Positions 1-8,355 of a stretch of 31,583 nt of DNA are shown here, piece after piece (the stretch's first letter is position 1; each line of letters opens with the position of its first letter). The position numbers were made by a program, and so were the translations under genes. The stretch is from a virus. The DNA is taken from positions 1 to 31,583 of IMG/VR virus record IMGVR_UViG_3300017613_000513; one strand, written 5' to 3'. The notes beneath the pieces are model-generated. The model searched no databases and was not told the origin of the DNA. It saw nothing but the letters and a program-made list of their open reading frames with translations.

Positions 1-1
1 A

Positions 2-382
2 GTTACGGCTGGGACAACTCTCAATTTAGCCTTGGAAGCTCCAGGTATCCGGGTTGCTTTGGACACAACGAGCACGTTTACCATTGCTCAGAGTCCATGC
101 TATGCGACCGTCGAAAGCGCATCCGAAGAGGCTGATCCCGTAGGAGTGGCACTCGTGGATGTAACAGCAAGCTATTACTATTGGGCGCAAGTTTCTGGAA
201 TAGCTTTGGTATTGCAGGACGGAAATATTGGCTTTGGTGAGGAAGTGTGTCCCGGGGCAGTTGCCGGATCGGTGAAGCTTAAGAACGCGACTTTCGATCC
301 TACTATGCCGATTGTTGGCATAAAAGCCCATGCCGATGGTGTTGATACCGAATATCACGCTGTTAATCTAAAATTGCTGTAA
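2..382 (+). CDS. C-terminal part of a small phage virion protein (head or decoration type)
   Basis: The frame is open from the left edge, so the true start lies outside the window. A TTG at 32 is only an internal codon. About 126 residues are visible. They are rich in Val, Ala, Gly and Thr and contain an aromatic stretch YYYWAQ followed by a glycine-rich part and a VGIKAHADGVDTEY ending, a beta-strand-rich pattern with no membrane segment. I recall this YYxWxQ...G..TEY arrangement from small proteins encoded beside the major capsid protein in environmental tailed phages, but I cannot assign a family. It is followed after 62 bases by another structural gene in the same direction. A role in the head or in head decoration is an inference from position and composition. 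Confidence 0.6.
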   Translation, partial: VTAGTTLNLALEAPGIRVALDTTSTFTIAQSPCYATVESASEEADPVGVALVDVTASYYYWAQVSGIALVLQDGNIGFGEEVCPGAVAGSVKLKNATFDPTMPIVGIKAHADGVDTEYHAVNLKLL

Positions 383-392
383 ACTTTTAACA

Positions 393-427
393 AGTGGGGG
401 GGGCCTCAATAAGCCCCCGCTCCCACT
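393..427 (+). other. Intergenic hairpin between two virion genes
   Basis: AGTGGG at 393-398 followed by GGGGGC at 399-404 can pair with GCCCCC at 413-418 and CCCACT at 422-427. This gives a 12-bp GC-rich stem with an 8-nt loop (CTCAATAA) and a 3-nt bulge. There is no U-run after it, so it is not a textbook intrinsic terminator. The ribosome binding site AAGGAG of the next gene starts about five bases later. It could stabilise the 3' end of the upstream message or attenuate transcription. Confidence 0.55.
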
Positions 428-444
428 CTCCAAGGAGTGAAAAA

Positions 445-1584
445 ATGACTTTAGCACTTACAAATTTAGTCAGATCAAAAATGATGAATAAGATGGTCAA
501 TTTTTTCGATATTGCATTTGATTCATCTTATGCCTTTGGTGGGGAGGCTCTAACTCCGTCTACCATGGGCTTGCCGACCGGTGTGAACGAACTTTATATT
601 AACCCTCAAAATGGTTACAGCTTTCAATATGACGTAACCAATGAAAAGCTCAAGGTATTTGCACCAGCCCCACCGATTGTGATTGAGGAAGAACAAACCA
701 TAGCCTCAAATGCAATCACCTTGAATTATCCCGCCGCTGCGATTCTCAGCATGGCATCAGCAACAGCTACTCAACTCTTAATTGAACCTTCGGACACCGT
801 TGCGGCTAATGAGGTTCAGCTTGCGGCTGCTATGTCGGCAGGTGCAAGGCCGACCTTTACGTTCCATGCTTCAACTTCCGGTGTGATTGAAACCACTTAT
901 ATCACTCAAGCATGGCATGAGGTCTGGGTAAACCGGTTAGCATCTCAAGCCGTAACCGCGGCGACCCATGTGTGTGACACCAGTGAAACGCTGTGTTTTG
1001 TTGAGTCTATGCTCGTTTCCGGTACGACTGGTTCTTCACGGCCTATGTTTCTTCGGGGCGGTGATGCCGCGGCCACTACAGAATGTGAGGTGGATTTCAG
1101 TGATTCAGGTGCCGGGACAGCCGGGGATACGACTTTTACGTTTGCGGCTGGTGATGTCGTGACCGGGATTGTTTACAGTGGCATTAAACTTCCGGCCAGC
1201 GGATTTTTGAAAGAAAGATTCATTGAGGATGAAGATTTAACTATGTCTTCAGGTACAGGAGCGTCTGCTTTTCCGATCCTATTCCAGGGTATTTGCGGCC
1301 AGATCCCGGATTACACGGCCGCTGCTGAAAGGGATGCGCACAGCTTAATGATGGCTTCCGGGGATGCCGTTGGAACCGCGAAGGAATGTTCTATTGATTG
1401 GCATCTGCTAACGACTGTAGCCGGTCACCGGATCAGAACCGAGGATACCACCAGTGATGCCCTATCGCTTACTTATGTTAAGGGGCTGATGTCCGAAATC
1501 CCGGGTGTTGTACCCTTGGAAGTTAAAAATACTCAGGATTTGAGCGGATTGACGAACGTAAAGGTTATGGCGGTCAGCCGGTAG
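445..1584 (+). CDS. Phage virion structural protein, head or decoration type
   Basis: I place the start at ATG 445 because AAGGAG at 432-437 sits at good spacing. An upstream in-frame start at 394 would add 17 residues encoded by the intergenic hairpin and is unlikely. The product is 379 residues. The N-terminus is a short helical stretch. A segment around SSYAFGGEALTPSTMGL follows, resembling a motif I recall from proteins encoded near the capsid gene of environmental phages (FDSSYPTGGEPLT-like). The rest is low in Lys and Arg and rich in Ala, Thr, Gly and Ser, as in beta-rich virion proteins. No enzymatic motif is visible. It lies between the partial gene at the left edge and the neck adaptors. 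The exact role (capsid, decoration or head fibre) is not decided by the sequence. Confidence 0.6.
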   Translation: MTLALTNLVRSKMMNKMVNFFDIAFDSSYAFGGEALTPSTMGLPTGVNELYINPQNGYSFQYDVTNEKLKVFAPAPPIVIEEEQTIASNAITLNYPAAAILSMASATATQLLIEPSDTVAANEVQLAAAMSAGARPTFTFHASTSGVIETTYITQAWHEVWVNRLASQAVTAATHVCDTSETLCFVESMLVSGTTGSSRPMFLRGGDAAATTECEVDFSDSGAGTAGDTTFTFAAGDVVTGIVYSGIKLPASGFLKERFIEDEDLTMSSGTGASAFPILFQGICGQIPDYTAAAERDAHSLMMASGDAVGTAKECSIDWHLLTTVAGHRIRTEDTTSDALSLTYVKGLMSEIPGVVPLEVKNTQDLSGLTNVKVMAVSR

Positions 1585-1601
1585 TCGTTTCAAACTTTAA
1601 C

Positions 1602-1623
1602 AAGCCCGGAGCAATCCGGGCTT
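1602..1623 (+). terminator. GNRA-loop hairpin between virion genes (weak terminator or processing stem)
   Basis: AAGCCCGGA at 1602-1610 pairs perfectly with TCCGGGCTT at 1615-1623 around the tetraloop GCAA, giving a 9-bp stem. It is followed only by TAT, so termination would be partial at best. It lies 18 bases after the stop of the upstream gene and just before the GGAGG of the next one. The same short leader, AAACTTTAACAAG, precedes it as precedes the hairpin at 393-427. Confidence 0.6.
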
Positions 1624-1640
1624 TATCCGGAGGTTTTTAA

Positions 1641-2483
1641 ATGACCAGCGCCGAAATCATTGCAGCCGTTCGATACGCCATCAGAGAACCATCGCCCCAA
1701 AGAGTAAGTGACACCAATATTACCAATGCCCTGTCTCGCGGTATTAAAGTTGTTGGATTAGCTGTTAAAAAGGCCAATCGCGAATTCTGTACCCGTCGTA
1801 AAGCAATAGATTCCTATACAAACGTATTTAGTTGGCCTGATAATTGCCTACAGATTGTCAATGTTTGGGACCTTCGCACTTCCGCAATAACCATCACAGA
1901 CGCTACTAATGCAAGCCCTATCGTTATTACTGCAGCCGCTCATGGCCGGTCTGACGGTGACATCGTTCATGTCCAGGACGTTTTGGGCAATACGGCGGCC
2001 AATGGCGTGTTCGAAGTCGATAATACCGCTACAAACACGGTTGAACTTTTAGGATCAACTGGGAATGCGGCCTATACGTCCGGTGGTCTACTTTATCAGG
2101 AAAAAAAGAACATGACTTTGATTAGAAGGCTGAAAGATCAAAGTTCGGGTATGAGCAATAGCGGAGCTTGGTTTCCGAGGGGCAAGCAAATTGTAATTGA
2201 TAACGATAATTTCACCAGGGATATTGTTGTCGATTACATTCTACAATTAACCGAATTAACCGACATTCCAGATGATTACCATGAAGGTTTGGTCGCGTTT
2301 TGTGTAATTGACCTATTAATTCTACCGGATCAAAGACATCCGGAATATGCAGACAAGAACCAGACCCTACAACGCATGGTCGGAATTTTGGACACAACCT
2401 TTAGGGATATTTCGGACCTGAAAGTATCATCGGAGCCTAAACGGTTTCCGAGGGGCATAGGCTGGAATGCAATGGCAACATAA
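1641..2483 (+). CDS. Neck/adaptor-like protein with inserted E1-FCCH-type beta-barrel
   Basis: This 280-residue protein starts at ATG 1641 after a GGAGG. Residues 1-75 are helical (MTSAEIIAAVRYAIREP, then a region with LSRGIKVVGLAV) and look like phage head-tail adaptor or gp4-type connector proteins. Residues about 82-150 form a separate module with a phage-typical pattern (ITITDATNASPIVIT, AAHGRSDGDIVHV, then G..VF.V and a TSGG ending). This matches the domain databases call 'ubiquitin-activating enzyme E1 FCCH', found widely as a small barrel in phage proteins; no ubiquitin function is implied. After it the adaptor-like part resumes with a helical C-terminus. The next gene encodes a second adaptor. 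I infer a neck protein; the FCCH assignment is by pattern memory, not search. Confidence 0.6.
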   Translation: MTSAEIIAAVRYAIREPSPQRVSDTNITNALSRGIKVVGLAVKKANREFCTRRKAIDSYTNVFSWPDNCLQIVNVWDLRTSAITITDATNASPIVITAAAHGRSDGDIVHVQDVLGNTAANGVFEVDNTATNTVELLGSTGNAAYTSGGLLYQEKKNMTLIRRLKDQSSGMSNSGAWFPRGKQIVIDNDNFTRDIVVDYILQLTELTDIPDDYHEGLVAFCVIDLLILPDQRHPEYADKNQTLQRMVGILDTTFRDISDLKVSSEPKRFPRGIGWNAMAT

Positions 2484-2493
2484 GGAGTTATAA

Positions 2494-3132
2494 ATGCTAA
2501 CCCCGGTACCTGGATCGTCAACAATATCAGGCATGAACGGCCAGGACGTTATCACGGCTGTTCGAGATCTATTAAATGAAGCAGAAGTAGGGTTTTGGAA
2601 TGATACCCAAATGCTGAAATGGATCAATGCCGGTATTGTGGATATTGTTGGTAAAACTTGGTGTATAGGTACATCCGAATCAATTACACTGGCAACCGAT
2701 ACGGTTGAGTACACTCTAACAAACAGCACGATTACCACTGTTGCAGTAGTCTACAATAGCGCAAAGGGCTTGGTTATTGGCCATCCTTCAATGCTGGGCC
2801 ATGTTCATGACGTTGCCGAGCCTGTTTATTATTACATATTTAATAATAAGTGCGGAATAATTCCTAAACCTGCAGCCGCCATTGCCGGCAATACCTGTGA
2901 AGTTTATCAAATTCCTATGCCTACAGCTATCACGGTTAGCGGTAGCGTAGTTTTACCGTCTTATTTAGATGATTGCCTGCAATATTACGTGATGTGGAAA
3001 GCCTTTTTGAAAGATGATAGGCCTGAAGAAGCTGTAGGAATGGAAAACAAGTACGGAAAAGATATCGTTGCATTCAGATCGGATTTATTGCAGCAGAAAA
3101 TGAGCGAATACGAAACTAAGGCTAAGAATTAA
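2494..3132 (+). CDS. Phage adaptor protein (SU10 adaptor-like)
   Basis: AAGGAG at 2482-2487 supports ATG 2494, giving 212 residues. After a short tail the segment MNGQDVITAVRDLLNEAE, then FWNDTQMLKWINAGIVDI, follows the pattern of podoviral adaptor proteins: an N-terminal helix pair that docks on the portal, then a beta-rich middle, then a long C-terminal helix region (LDDCLQYYVMWKAF, with DRPEEA and a Lys/Gln/Glu-rich tail). In this family the ring connects portal and nozzle. The stop codon shares one base with the start of the nozzle-like gene (TAATG), implying translational coupling. Confidence 0.7.
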   Translation: MLTPVPGSSTISGMNGQDVITAVRDLLNEAEVGFWNDTQMLKWINAGIVDIVGKTWCIGTSESITLATDTVEYTLTNSTITTVAVVYNSAKGLVIGHPSMLGHVHDVAEPVYYYIFNNKCGIIPKPAAAIAGNTCEVYQIPMPTAITVSGSVVLPSYLDDCLQYYVMWKAFLKDDRPEEAVGMENKYGKDIVAFRSDLLQQKMSEYETKAKN

Positions 3133-6100
3133 TGAGACCGGCTAAATTAAATAATTTAAAAATGGTTCAGCACAACTTCAAGGGTTCATGGTTGCCTGAT
3201 GTTGATCCGGCACAAATGGGACCGGAAAATTTCAGGAAACTTGAAAACCTGCGCCCTGTTGACGGCGGACTTGAAGCTGTAACAGGTTATTCGATTATCA
3301 ATACATCTGCTATTAGCGCGTATATTAAAATCAGAGATATTTGCCAGTTACAAACTGATCGGGACGTTAAGTCTCATGTTTTGGTGCATGCTGTGGACTC
3401 TTCTGGAAATGGTCGAGTATATGAAAACAGAACGGCGATCCCGACAGCCGGCGCATTTGAGGGTACTCAACTTCATTCAGATTCTTCAGTGAACTTAACC
3501 GGTAGGCTTTCCAAGGCTCCCCAGGGACACATTGCATATTGTAATGGTGAAGAATCCATGATTTGGGCAGGGCCGCAAATGCGGCTAGTTGCGTTTTTCT
3601 TATGTAAGGATGATGCTCTTTCGCTTTCCCAGGAATTTACTGAAGCGGTCAATAACACGTTGAGCACGACCGGAAATACTGCCGTTATCGGAGCAACAGA
3701 CGAATTTATAACAAATGGTAATATGGAGGCTGATGATAATTGGCAGGCTGAAGGAACTCCTACGACGAATGAACAAAGCTCTGAGCAAGCGCATAGCGGC
3801 ACGTATAGTTGGAAATTTACAACCGATGCAGTTGATGAAGGAATAGAAACAGAAGACGGTGACGATTTTACAACTGTAACCGATACTGTTTATTATTACA
3901 GGGCTTGGATATATACCACTGAAGCCACAATAAATGTAGCAATTTTGCAAGGGAATGACGGATCTACCTTAGAGGTAGACACGGATCACAGTGTTACGGC
4001 AAGTACATGGACATTGATTTCAGGCTCTTACACAGAAACAAGCGGCGGGGCAAACGCCAAAATTCAGTTTCGTTCGCCGTCTGCTGATGGCATCGGAACC
4101 TGGTATGTTGACGATGTCTCAATAGTAGCCACTGGACGGCCATACGGATGTGTGTTTTCAACCCGTCCGTTACAGGCGGTTAAATTCACACTTAAAACCG
4201 GTTCAGTAAACATTACAAAATCAGTATTGGTTTGTGATTATTGGGACGGCACGGATTTTGCGGCGGTTTCTTCACCTTCTGATGCCACTACTTCCGGTGA
4301 TATTGCATTAGCGCAGACCGGCATTTTTTCATTCACGTCAACAGTCGGAAGTGCAAAGCCTAAACATTTTAATGGTTTATATTTGTATTGCTACAGGTTT
4401 AATTTAACTGCCGGAAGCGCCACTATTGAGCATATGTCTAACGATGCTCCCTTTCAAGATATGGTTGATATATGGGATGGAGTTTACAGGCCACCTATCC
4501 AAGCCCAAATGCTCAATGCAACGAAATGGGATGACTATACACTTCACATCAACGAATCCTCTACGCTGAATTTTCCGGTAGGTATGATTTTAGATGGATT
4601 GGCTTTTGCTACTGATATTCTGCTTTTCGCATTTGAAGAACGTATGTCCGGAATTCGATTTCAAATGTTGGGAGGGCTGGTCAATACAAATACTTCTGTT
4701 TCTGCCATGACGTATTGGAATGGTGAAACCTGGACAACTGTTGATGGTATGGAGGATGGAACCCTTTATGGGGGTGCTACATTCGGTCGGTCAGGCTCCA
4801 TAACATGGGTAGCGCCGGATGAAACATTGGAATTTCAACGTACTCTTTTTGGTACAAAGGCCTATTTTTATTCGATGGCGTTTAACGCCAATCTTTCCGG
4901 GACTAAAGGTGGGGATGAGGAAGTTTTAGTGGATATTGTTACTGGAATTCCCGCCCAACAAACAATCAAGCCTTTTAAGTTCGCAGGCCGGTTTAAAAAT
5001 CGACTTACCCTGCTTAATTATGAGGCTGGAAAAGAATCTAATCGTATAGATTACGGTATGACCGACGCTCCGAGTGTCATGAACGGCGAAGAAAGCTCCA
5101 TGAACGGGGTTCAAAGTCTGTATTTTGGTGGTAGCGAGGCTCTTACTGCTGCAACAGAGATTTATAACCGTTTCGGGTCAAGGATATTTGACCTCTATCT
5201 TGTTTTAAAAAAGATGGAGACCTATGTATTAGACGGTAATGGCCCTGAAGATTATGTTATTTACCCCGTTTCCTATAATGTCGGGTGTCCAGCGCCACAG
5301 ACTCTTGTGAATGCCGAAGTCGGGTTTGAAATGGGCGAAGATCTGACCAGAAATGTCGCAATTTGGATATCATATAATGGACCAGTGATGTTCGATGGTG
5401 CTGTCATAAAGCCGCTGAGGGGTATTCAGAAATATTTTGACCCGATAGAAGACGACTGTATTAATTACGATTATATCGATTTATCAAGAGCATGGTTTGA
5501 CGCAATCAATCAAGATTACAATCTTGGAATTCCGATTGGATCTTCCACAGTAATTAATAAGTGGGTAGCCTATAATTTTATTCAAAACAAATGGTTTGAG
5601 AAAAAAACGGGAACCGCCAATATGCCACAAGTCGGCGCATCGGTTTTTGATACCAATGGAGTGCAATATAACTACGGCGGAATTGATGTCGGTCAGCTGG
5701 TAAGGCTTGAAAACGGTACGGCCTGGAACACCACAGGAATTACATATCGAGTGGATACCGGAGATTTTTGGCCGGATAACAATATTTGGCGGCAATCTCT
5801 TGTACGTCATATCAAGCTGGTTGCCAAAAGAATTAGTGAATCGCATGTTTTAAAATTGCATTATTACCAGGATTCTAACGATGAGTTTGGAGTTGGGTAC
5901 ACAATTTATGAGGTCTCTCCAGGTTTTACGTTTCTTGATGCCGTGGTAGAAATGGGCGGTGGATTTAGTTTTCTTACCGTTCCGGTCACCACGACTGATT
6001 TGAGTTTAGGGGATGGAAACAGATTAACCAGAACCACAATTAATGTCAATCGATTGGCTTGGAACCATGGATATGGATTTGAGGTCACGACAACCACCAC

Positions 6101-6170
6101 TCAAAAAGCATTTGTACCGATAGCGTGGGGGATACTATATGAAGAACACAGACTTGACGGAATACAATAA
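3132..6170 (+). CDS. Tail nozzle-like protein with inserted carbohydrate-binding-like module
   Basis: The 1012-residue protein starts on the TAATG overlap with the adaptor. The N-terminus (PENFRKLENLRPVDGGLEAV followed by TGYSIIN) matches the beginning of podoviral nozzle or tail-tube proteins, which place a short 'run through the virion' motif before beta-propeller-like repeats. Residues about 190-334 form an insertion with the layout of a CBM4/9-type jelly roll: ITNGNMEADDNW, then AHSGTYSWKFTT, then a YYYRAWIYTT strand and the closing TWYVDDVSIV. The remainder is beta-rich with many Trp, Tyr and Asn. No catalytic motif is seen. I infer a nozzle carrying a glycan-binding decoration. The nozzle call rests on order and N-terminal pattern; the insert call is stronger. 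Confidence 0.65.
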   Translation: MRPAKLNNLKMVQHNFKGSWLPDVDPAQMGPENFRKLENLRPVDGGLEAVTGYSIINTSAISAYIKIRDICQLQTDRDVKSHVLVHAVDSSGNGRVYENRTAIPTAGAFEGTQLHSDSSVNLTGRLSKAPQGHIAYCNGEESMIWAGPQMRLVAFFLCKDDALSLSQEFTEAVNNTLSTTGNTAVIGATDEFITNGNMEADDNWQAEGTPTTNEQSSEQAHSGTYSWKFTTDAVDEGIETEDGDDFTTVTDTVYYYRAWIYTTEATINVAILQGNDGSTLEVDTDHSVTASTWTLISGSYTETSGGANAKIQFRSPSADGIGTWYVDDVSIVATGRPYGCVFSTRPLQAVKFTLKTGSVNITKSVLVCDYWDGTDFAAVSSPSDATTSGDIALAQTGIFSFTSTVGSAKPKHFNGLYLYCYRFNLTAGSATIEHMSNDAPFQDMVDIWDGVYRPPIQAQMLNATKWDDYTLHINESSTLNFPVGMILDGLAFATDILLFAFEERMSGIRFQMLGGLVNTNTSVSAMTYWNGETWTTVDGMEDGTLYGGATFGRSGSITWVAPDETLEFQRTLFGTKAYFYSMAFNANLSGTKGGDEEVLVDIVTGIPAQQTIKPFKFAGRFKNRLTLLNYEAGKESNRIDYGMTDAPSVMNGEESSMNGVQSLYFGGSEALTAATEIYNRFGSRIFDLYLVLKKMETYVLDGNGPEDYVIYPVSYNVGCPAPQTLVNAEVGFEMGEDLTRNVAIWISYNGPVMFDGAVIKPLRGIQKYFDPIEDDCINYDYIDLSRAWFDAINQDYNLGIPIGSSTVINKWVAYNFIQNKWFEKKTGTANMPQVGASVFDTNGVQYNYGGIDVGQLVRLENGTAWNTTGITYRVDTGDFWPDNNIWRQSLVRHIKLVAKRISESHVLKLHYYQDSNDEFGVGYTIYEVSPGFTFLDAVVEMGGGFSFLTVPVTTTDLSLGDGNRLTRTTINVNRLAWNHGYGFEVTTTTTQKAFVPIAWGILYEEHRLDGIQ

Positions 6171-6309
6171 AGATAATGCGTGGGTTAAAAAATTAGAAAG
6201 AGACGAGCGCAATTTTAAGATTGTTAAAGACAAAAAGGTTAAAAAAACAAAATACGTCTCTTTAAATCAAATTCGTGCAATAAGACGAGGACAGCATGGC
6301 CGATTATAA
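6139..6309 (+). CDS. Small lysine/arginine-rich ORF bridging nozzle and tailspike genes
   Basis: This 56-codon frame starts at ATG 6139 inside the end of the nozzle-like gene and ends at TAA 6307-6309 inside the start of the tailspike gene. It fills the otherwise empty 125 bases between them. A GGGGGA at 6127-6132 could act as ribosome binding site. The product is strongly basic and hydrophilic, with KKLERDERNFKIVKDKKVKK and a C-terminal RAIRRGQHGRL. Four-way stop/start overlap is typical of real genes in this operon, and the tailspike start then lies within it. No family is recognised. It may be a small assembly or DNA-associated protein, or only a chance frame in a spacer. Confidence 0.45.
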   Translation: MKNTDLTEYNKDNAWVKKLERDERNFKIVKDKKVKKTKYVSLNQIRAIRRGQHGRL

Positions 6310-7942
6310 ATTTATTGTTGCAAACGGGTACACGGGCGGTACAGACGGATATCTTGATGCTATTGATGGTGATCTATTGGCTGATGGTGACGTGGCTTTA
6401 GTCGTTCTATCATCTGGGCAAACGTCTAAGCATATTTTAGATGCTGATTCAGGGCTGACAGAGGATACCACCAACTTCACCGTAATTGCTCCCGACACCA
6501 ATGCCGGCACAAAACGATGGATTAGGGTCTGGCAGGGCGGTCGGGTTTTGATACCGGATAGCACGATAGATCAGGGGGCGGCTGGTGTGACCGGAACTTT
6601 GGCGTGGCATATTGCTAACGCATCTGGTGAAGAATGTGATGTTAAGATTTTTCAAGGTGATCATGATGTTACAACAAATATAGAAGTTCCTGTTACCATG
6701 GTGTTGAAACCGGAAAAAGGAGCTATTTTAGATGGATCTGGTGATTTACAAATCAATAGCGCTTTCGGTGTAGATATTTTTTACCAAGTTTTCGGTACGA
6801 GTATCACAGTCACATTTAAGATTGGTGGTACAACTGAAATACATCCTGAGTGGTGGGGTACTATCCCTAATGGTGCATCCAGCATTCACACAGTTTTAAA
6901 TAAAGCTATTGCAGCGACTAACTCTATTGATTCTACAAACGGTACGCAAGATCCGACGCTAATCCTCCGTCCTGGAACTTATTATACTGACCATAGCAGC
7001 ATTTCTACTATATCATGCAACGTTGATGGCCCTAAAGCTACCTTTGCGGCAACGGCGAATGTGAGCGCAACTGGATATTTGCTTCAATTTGACTACACTG
7101 AAAATGCGCGGAAGCAATTTGTTAATTTAGATGAGATTATAGGTCCAAATGTTGCAAATTGGGACTCAGACGAAGCTCAATATAACGTTGGGATAAATGT
7201 CATTGGTGGAGATAGTTGTGATATGACTATTTCACGGATATCTTCATTCGCTGTTGGATGGCAATCTGCTGGCACGGTACACGAAGAACACGTTGGAATG
7301 TGGAATGTTGATATTGACACAATTATTGCTTGCAATACGGGATTATACGTTACGTCAGGTACAACAGGCGGGACAGATGCCGGATTTGAGGCAATGAACT
7401 TCAACATACGCTATGTCAATCGCACAGGCATTCAAGGCGGCGTGGTGCTGGATTTTGACAGCAATCATGCTAACGCAAAGACTATTAACGGAAATGTTGT
7501 TCGTATAGGTTTTTTTGAACTTCACACATGGGCTGATATGCTAGGCCTTATGGTTAGGGGTGAGAATACTTTTACTAATAAATTTATTGTTGATGGTCAA
7601 CTTATTCCTCCAACCGGCACAGGAAAAATCGTTGTAATACAAAACTCAGCGCTCGAAAACATTTTTGAAACGTGTTACATGGATTGGGATCTTGTGACTC
7701 ATAGCGGCGGGTATAATATCTTTCGCCAAACTTCGAACCAGAATGCATATTATCCAGCATTATTTACAAACGACTACGGTAGGTCCGAAATTCGTAAATC
7801 CGCTGCACCAACCGAATATCCGTGGCGCGTTGGTGATATGTGTTGGAATAGTGCGCCTTCAGCTGGTGGCACATTAGGGTGGGTTTGTACTACATCAGGA
7901 ACCCCAGGTACATGGAACGTATTTGGTAGTATCGCTGCATAA
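6296..7942 (+). CDS. Tailspike / tail fibre with beta-helix receptor-binding region
   Basis: The 548-residue protein starts at ATG 6296 behind GAGGA. Residues 1-90 form an N-terminal attachment-like region. Around residue 180 the motif EIHPEWWGTIPNG appears, the PEW(F/W)GA-type linker that in phage tailspikes precedes the pectate-lyase-fold beta helix. The middle carries irregular short strands with many Asn, Asp and Gly and repeated V/I-x-I steps, as in a right-handed parallel beta helix. The C-terminus GDMCWNSAPSAGG...GWVCTTSGTPGTWNVFG is a terminal domain I know from many spikes and fibres. Whether it has polysaccharide-cleaving activity cannot be judged; no catalytic residues can be assigned by eye. 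It follows the nozzle-like gene, fitting a receptor-binding role. Confidence 0.75.
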   Translation: MADYKFIVANGYTGGTDGYLDAIDGDLLADGDVALVVLSSGQTSKHILDADSGLTEDTTNFTVIAPDTNAGTKRWIRVWQGGRVLIPDSTIDQGAAGVTGTLAWHIANASGEECDVKIFQGDHDVTTNIEVPVTMVLKPEKGAILDGSGDLQINSAFGVDIFYQVFGTSITVTFKIGGTTEIHPEWWGTIPNGASSIHTVLNKAIAATNSIDSTNGTQDPTLILRPGTYYTDHSSISTISCNVDGPKATFAATANVSATGYLLQFDYTENARKQFVNLDEIIGPNVANWDSDEAQYNVGINVIGGDSCDMTISRISSFAVGWQSAGTVHEEHVGMWNVDIDTIIACNTGLYVTSGTTGGTDAGFEAMNFNIRYVNRTGIQGGVVLDFDSNHANAKTINGNVVRIGFFELHTWADMLGLMVRGENTFTNKFIVDGQLIPPTGTGKIVVIQNSALENIFETCYMDWDLVTHSGGYNIFRQTSNQNAYYPALFTNDYGRSEIRKSAAPTEYPWRVGDMCWNSAPSAGGTLGWVCTTSGTPGTWNVFGSIAA

Positions 7943-7948
7943 TAAGTG

Positions 7949-7964
7949 TGTTTCACATGAAACA
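7949..7964. promoter_or_regulatory. Near-consensus parS-like palindrome
   Basis: TGTTTCACATGAAACA differs at a single central base from TGTTTCACGTGAAACA, the widely conserved bacterial chromosomal ParB binding site (parS). It lies in the short gap between the tailspike stop and the AAGGAG of the next gene (7966-7971). The same inverted repeat could also fold as a 6-bp RNA hairpin with loop ACAT, but there is no U-run. ParB binding is an inference from similarity only. Confidence 0.4.
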
Positions 7965-7977
7965 TAAGGAGTAAATT

Positions 7978-8346
7978 ATGGATTTAGAAAATAATCCCAG
8001 ATATCAAAGAGCAATTCAGATCATGAGGCGCTATAATCCCAGACAAAAGGCGATTTTTAACACGATTGCGGCTGATAGAGCGTTTGCAGCTACAGATATG
8101 GGAAAAAGAATCCAACTACTAAAAATGGGCATGGCCGAAAGGTCTGCAAAGCGTGATTTTGCGGAACGGAAAAAAGACTATAAACGTGCGAAAAAATACG
8201 GAACTATCGCTGAATTAATGGGGGTAGGCGATATCGGGTTAAAAACTTATTTTGGCACTCAGGATATAAAACATAAGGAAAGAATCGCTCAGATGATTAA
8301 TAAAGATCGTAAAAAACTTTATCCCGGGGCGAAATTGTTTTTTTAG
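7978..8346 (+). CDS. Small basic protein of unknown function, shares a motif with the next gene
   Basis: The 122-residue protein begins at ATG 7978 with AAGGAG at 7966-7971. It is strongly basic and helical (NPRYQRAIQIMRRYNPRQK; later RSAKRDFAERKKDYKRAKK). Near residues 82-93 it contains GVGDIGLKTYFG, matched by GVGNIGLQGYMG in the following gene at a similar place after a charged helix. No known domain is recognised. It opens the block of putative virion-interior proteins after the tailspike, so a minor virion or ejection-apparatus role is the best inference. Confidence 0.6.
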   Translation: MDLENNPRYQRAIQIMRRYNPRQKAIFNTIAADRAFAATDMGKRIQLLKMGMAERSAKRDFAERKKDYKRAKKYGTIAELMGVGDIGLKTYFGTQDIKHKERIAQMINKDRKKLYPGAKLFF

Positions 8347-8355
8347 AGGTATGTT

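Noticed and set aside
394-444. Upstream in-frame start for the structural gene at 445
   Set aside because: The extra residues are encoded by the intergenic hairpin, and AAGGAG is placed for ATG 445.
1641-2483. Ubiquitin-pathway function because of the FCCH-like domain
   Set aside because: The domain name is historical; the protein lacks any E1 adenylation or cysteine domain and lies among neck genes.
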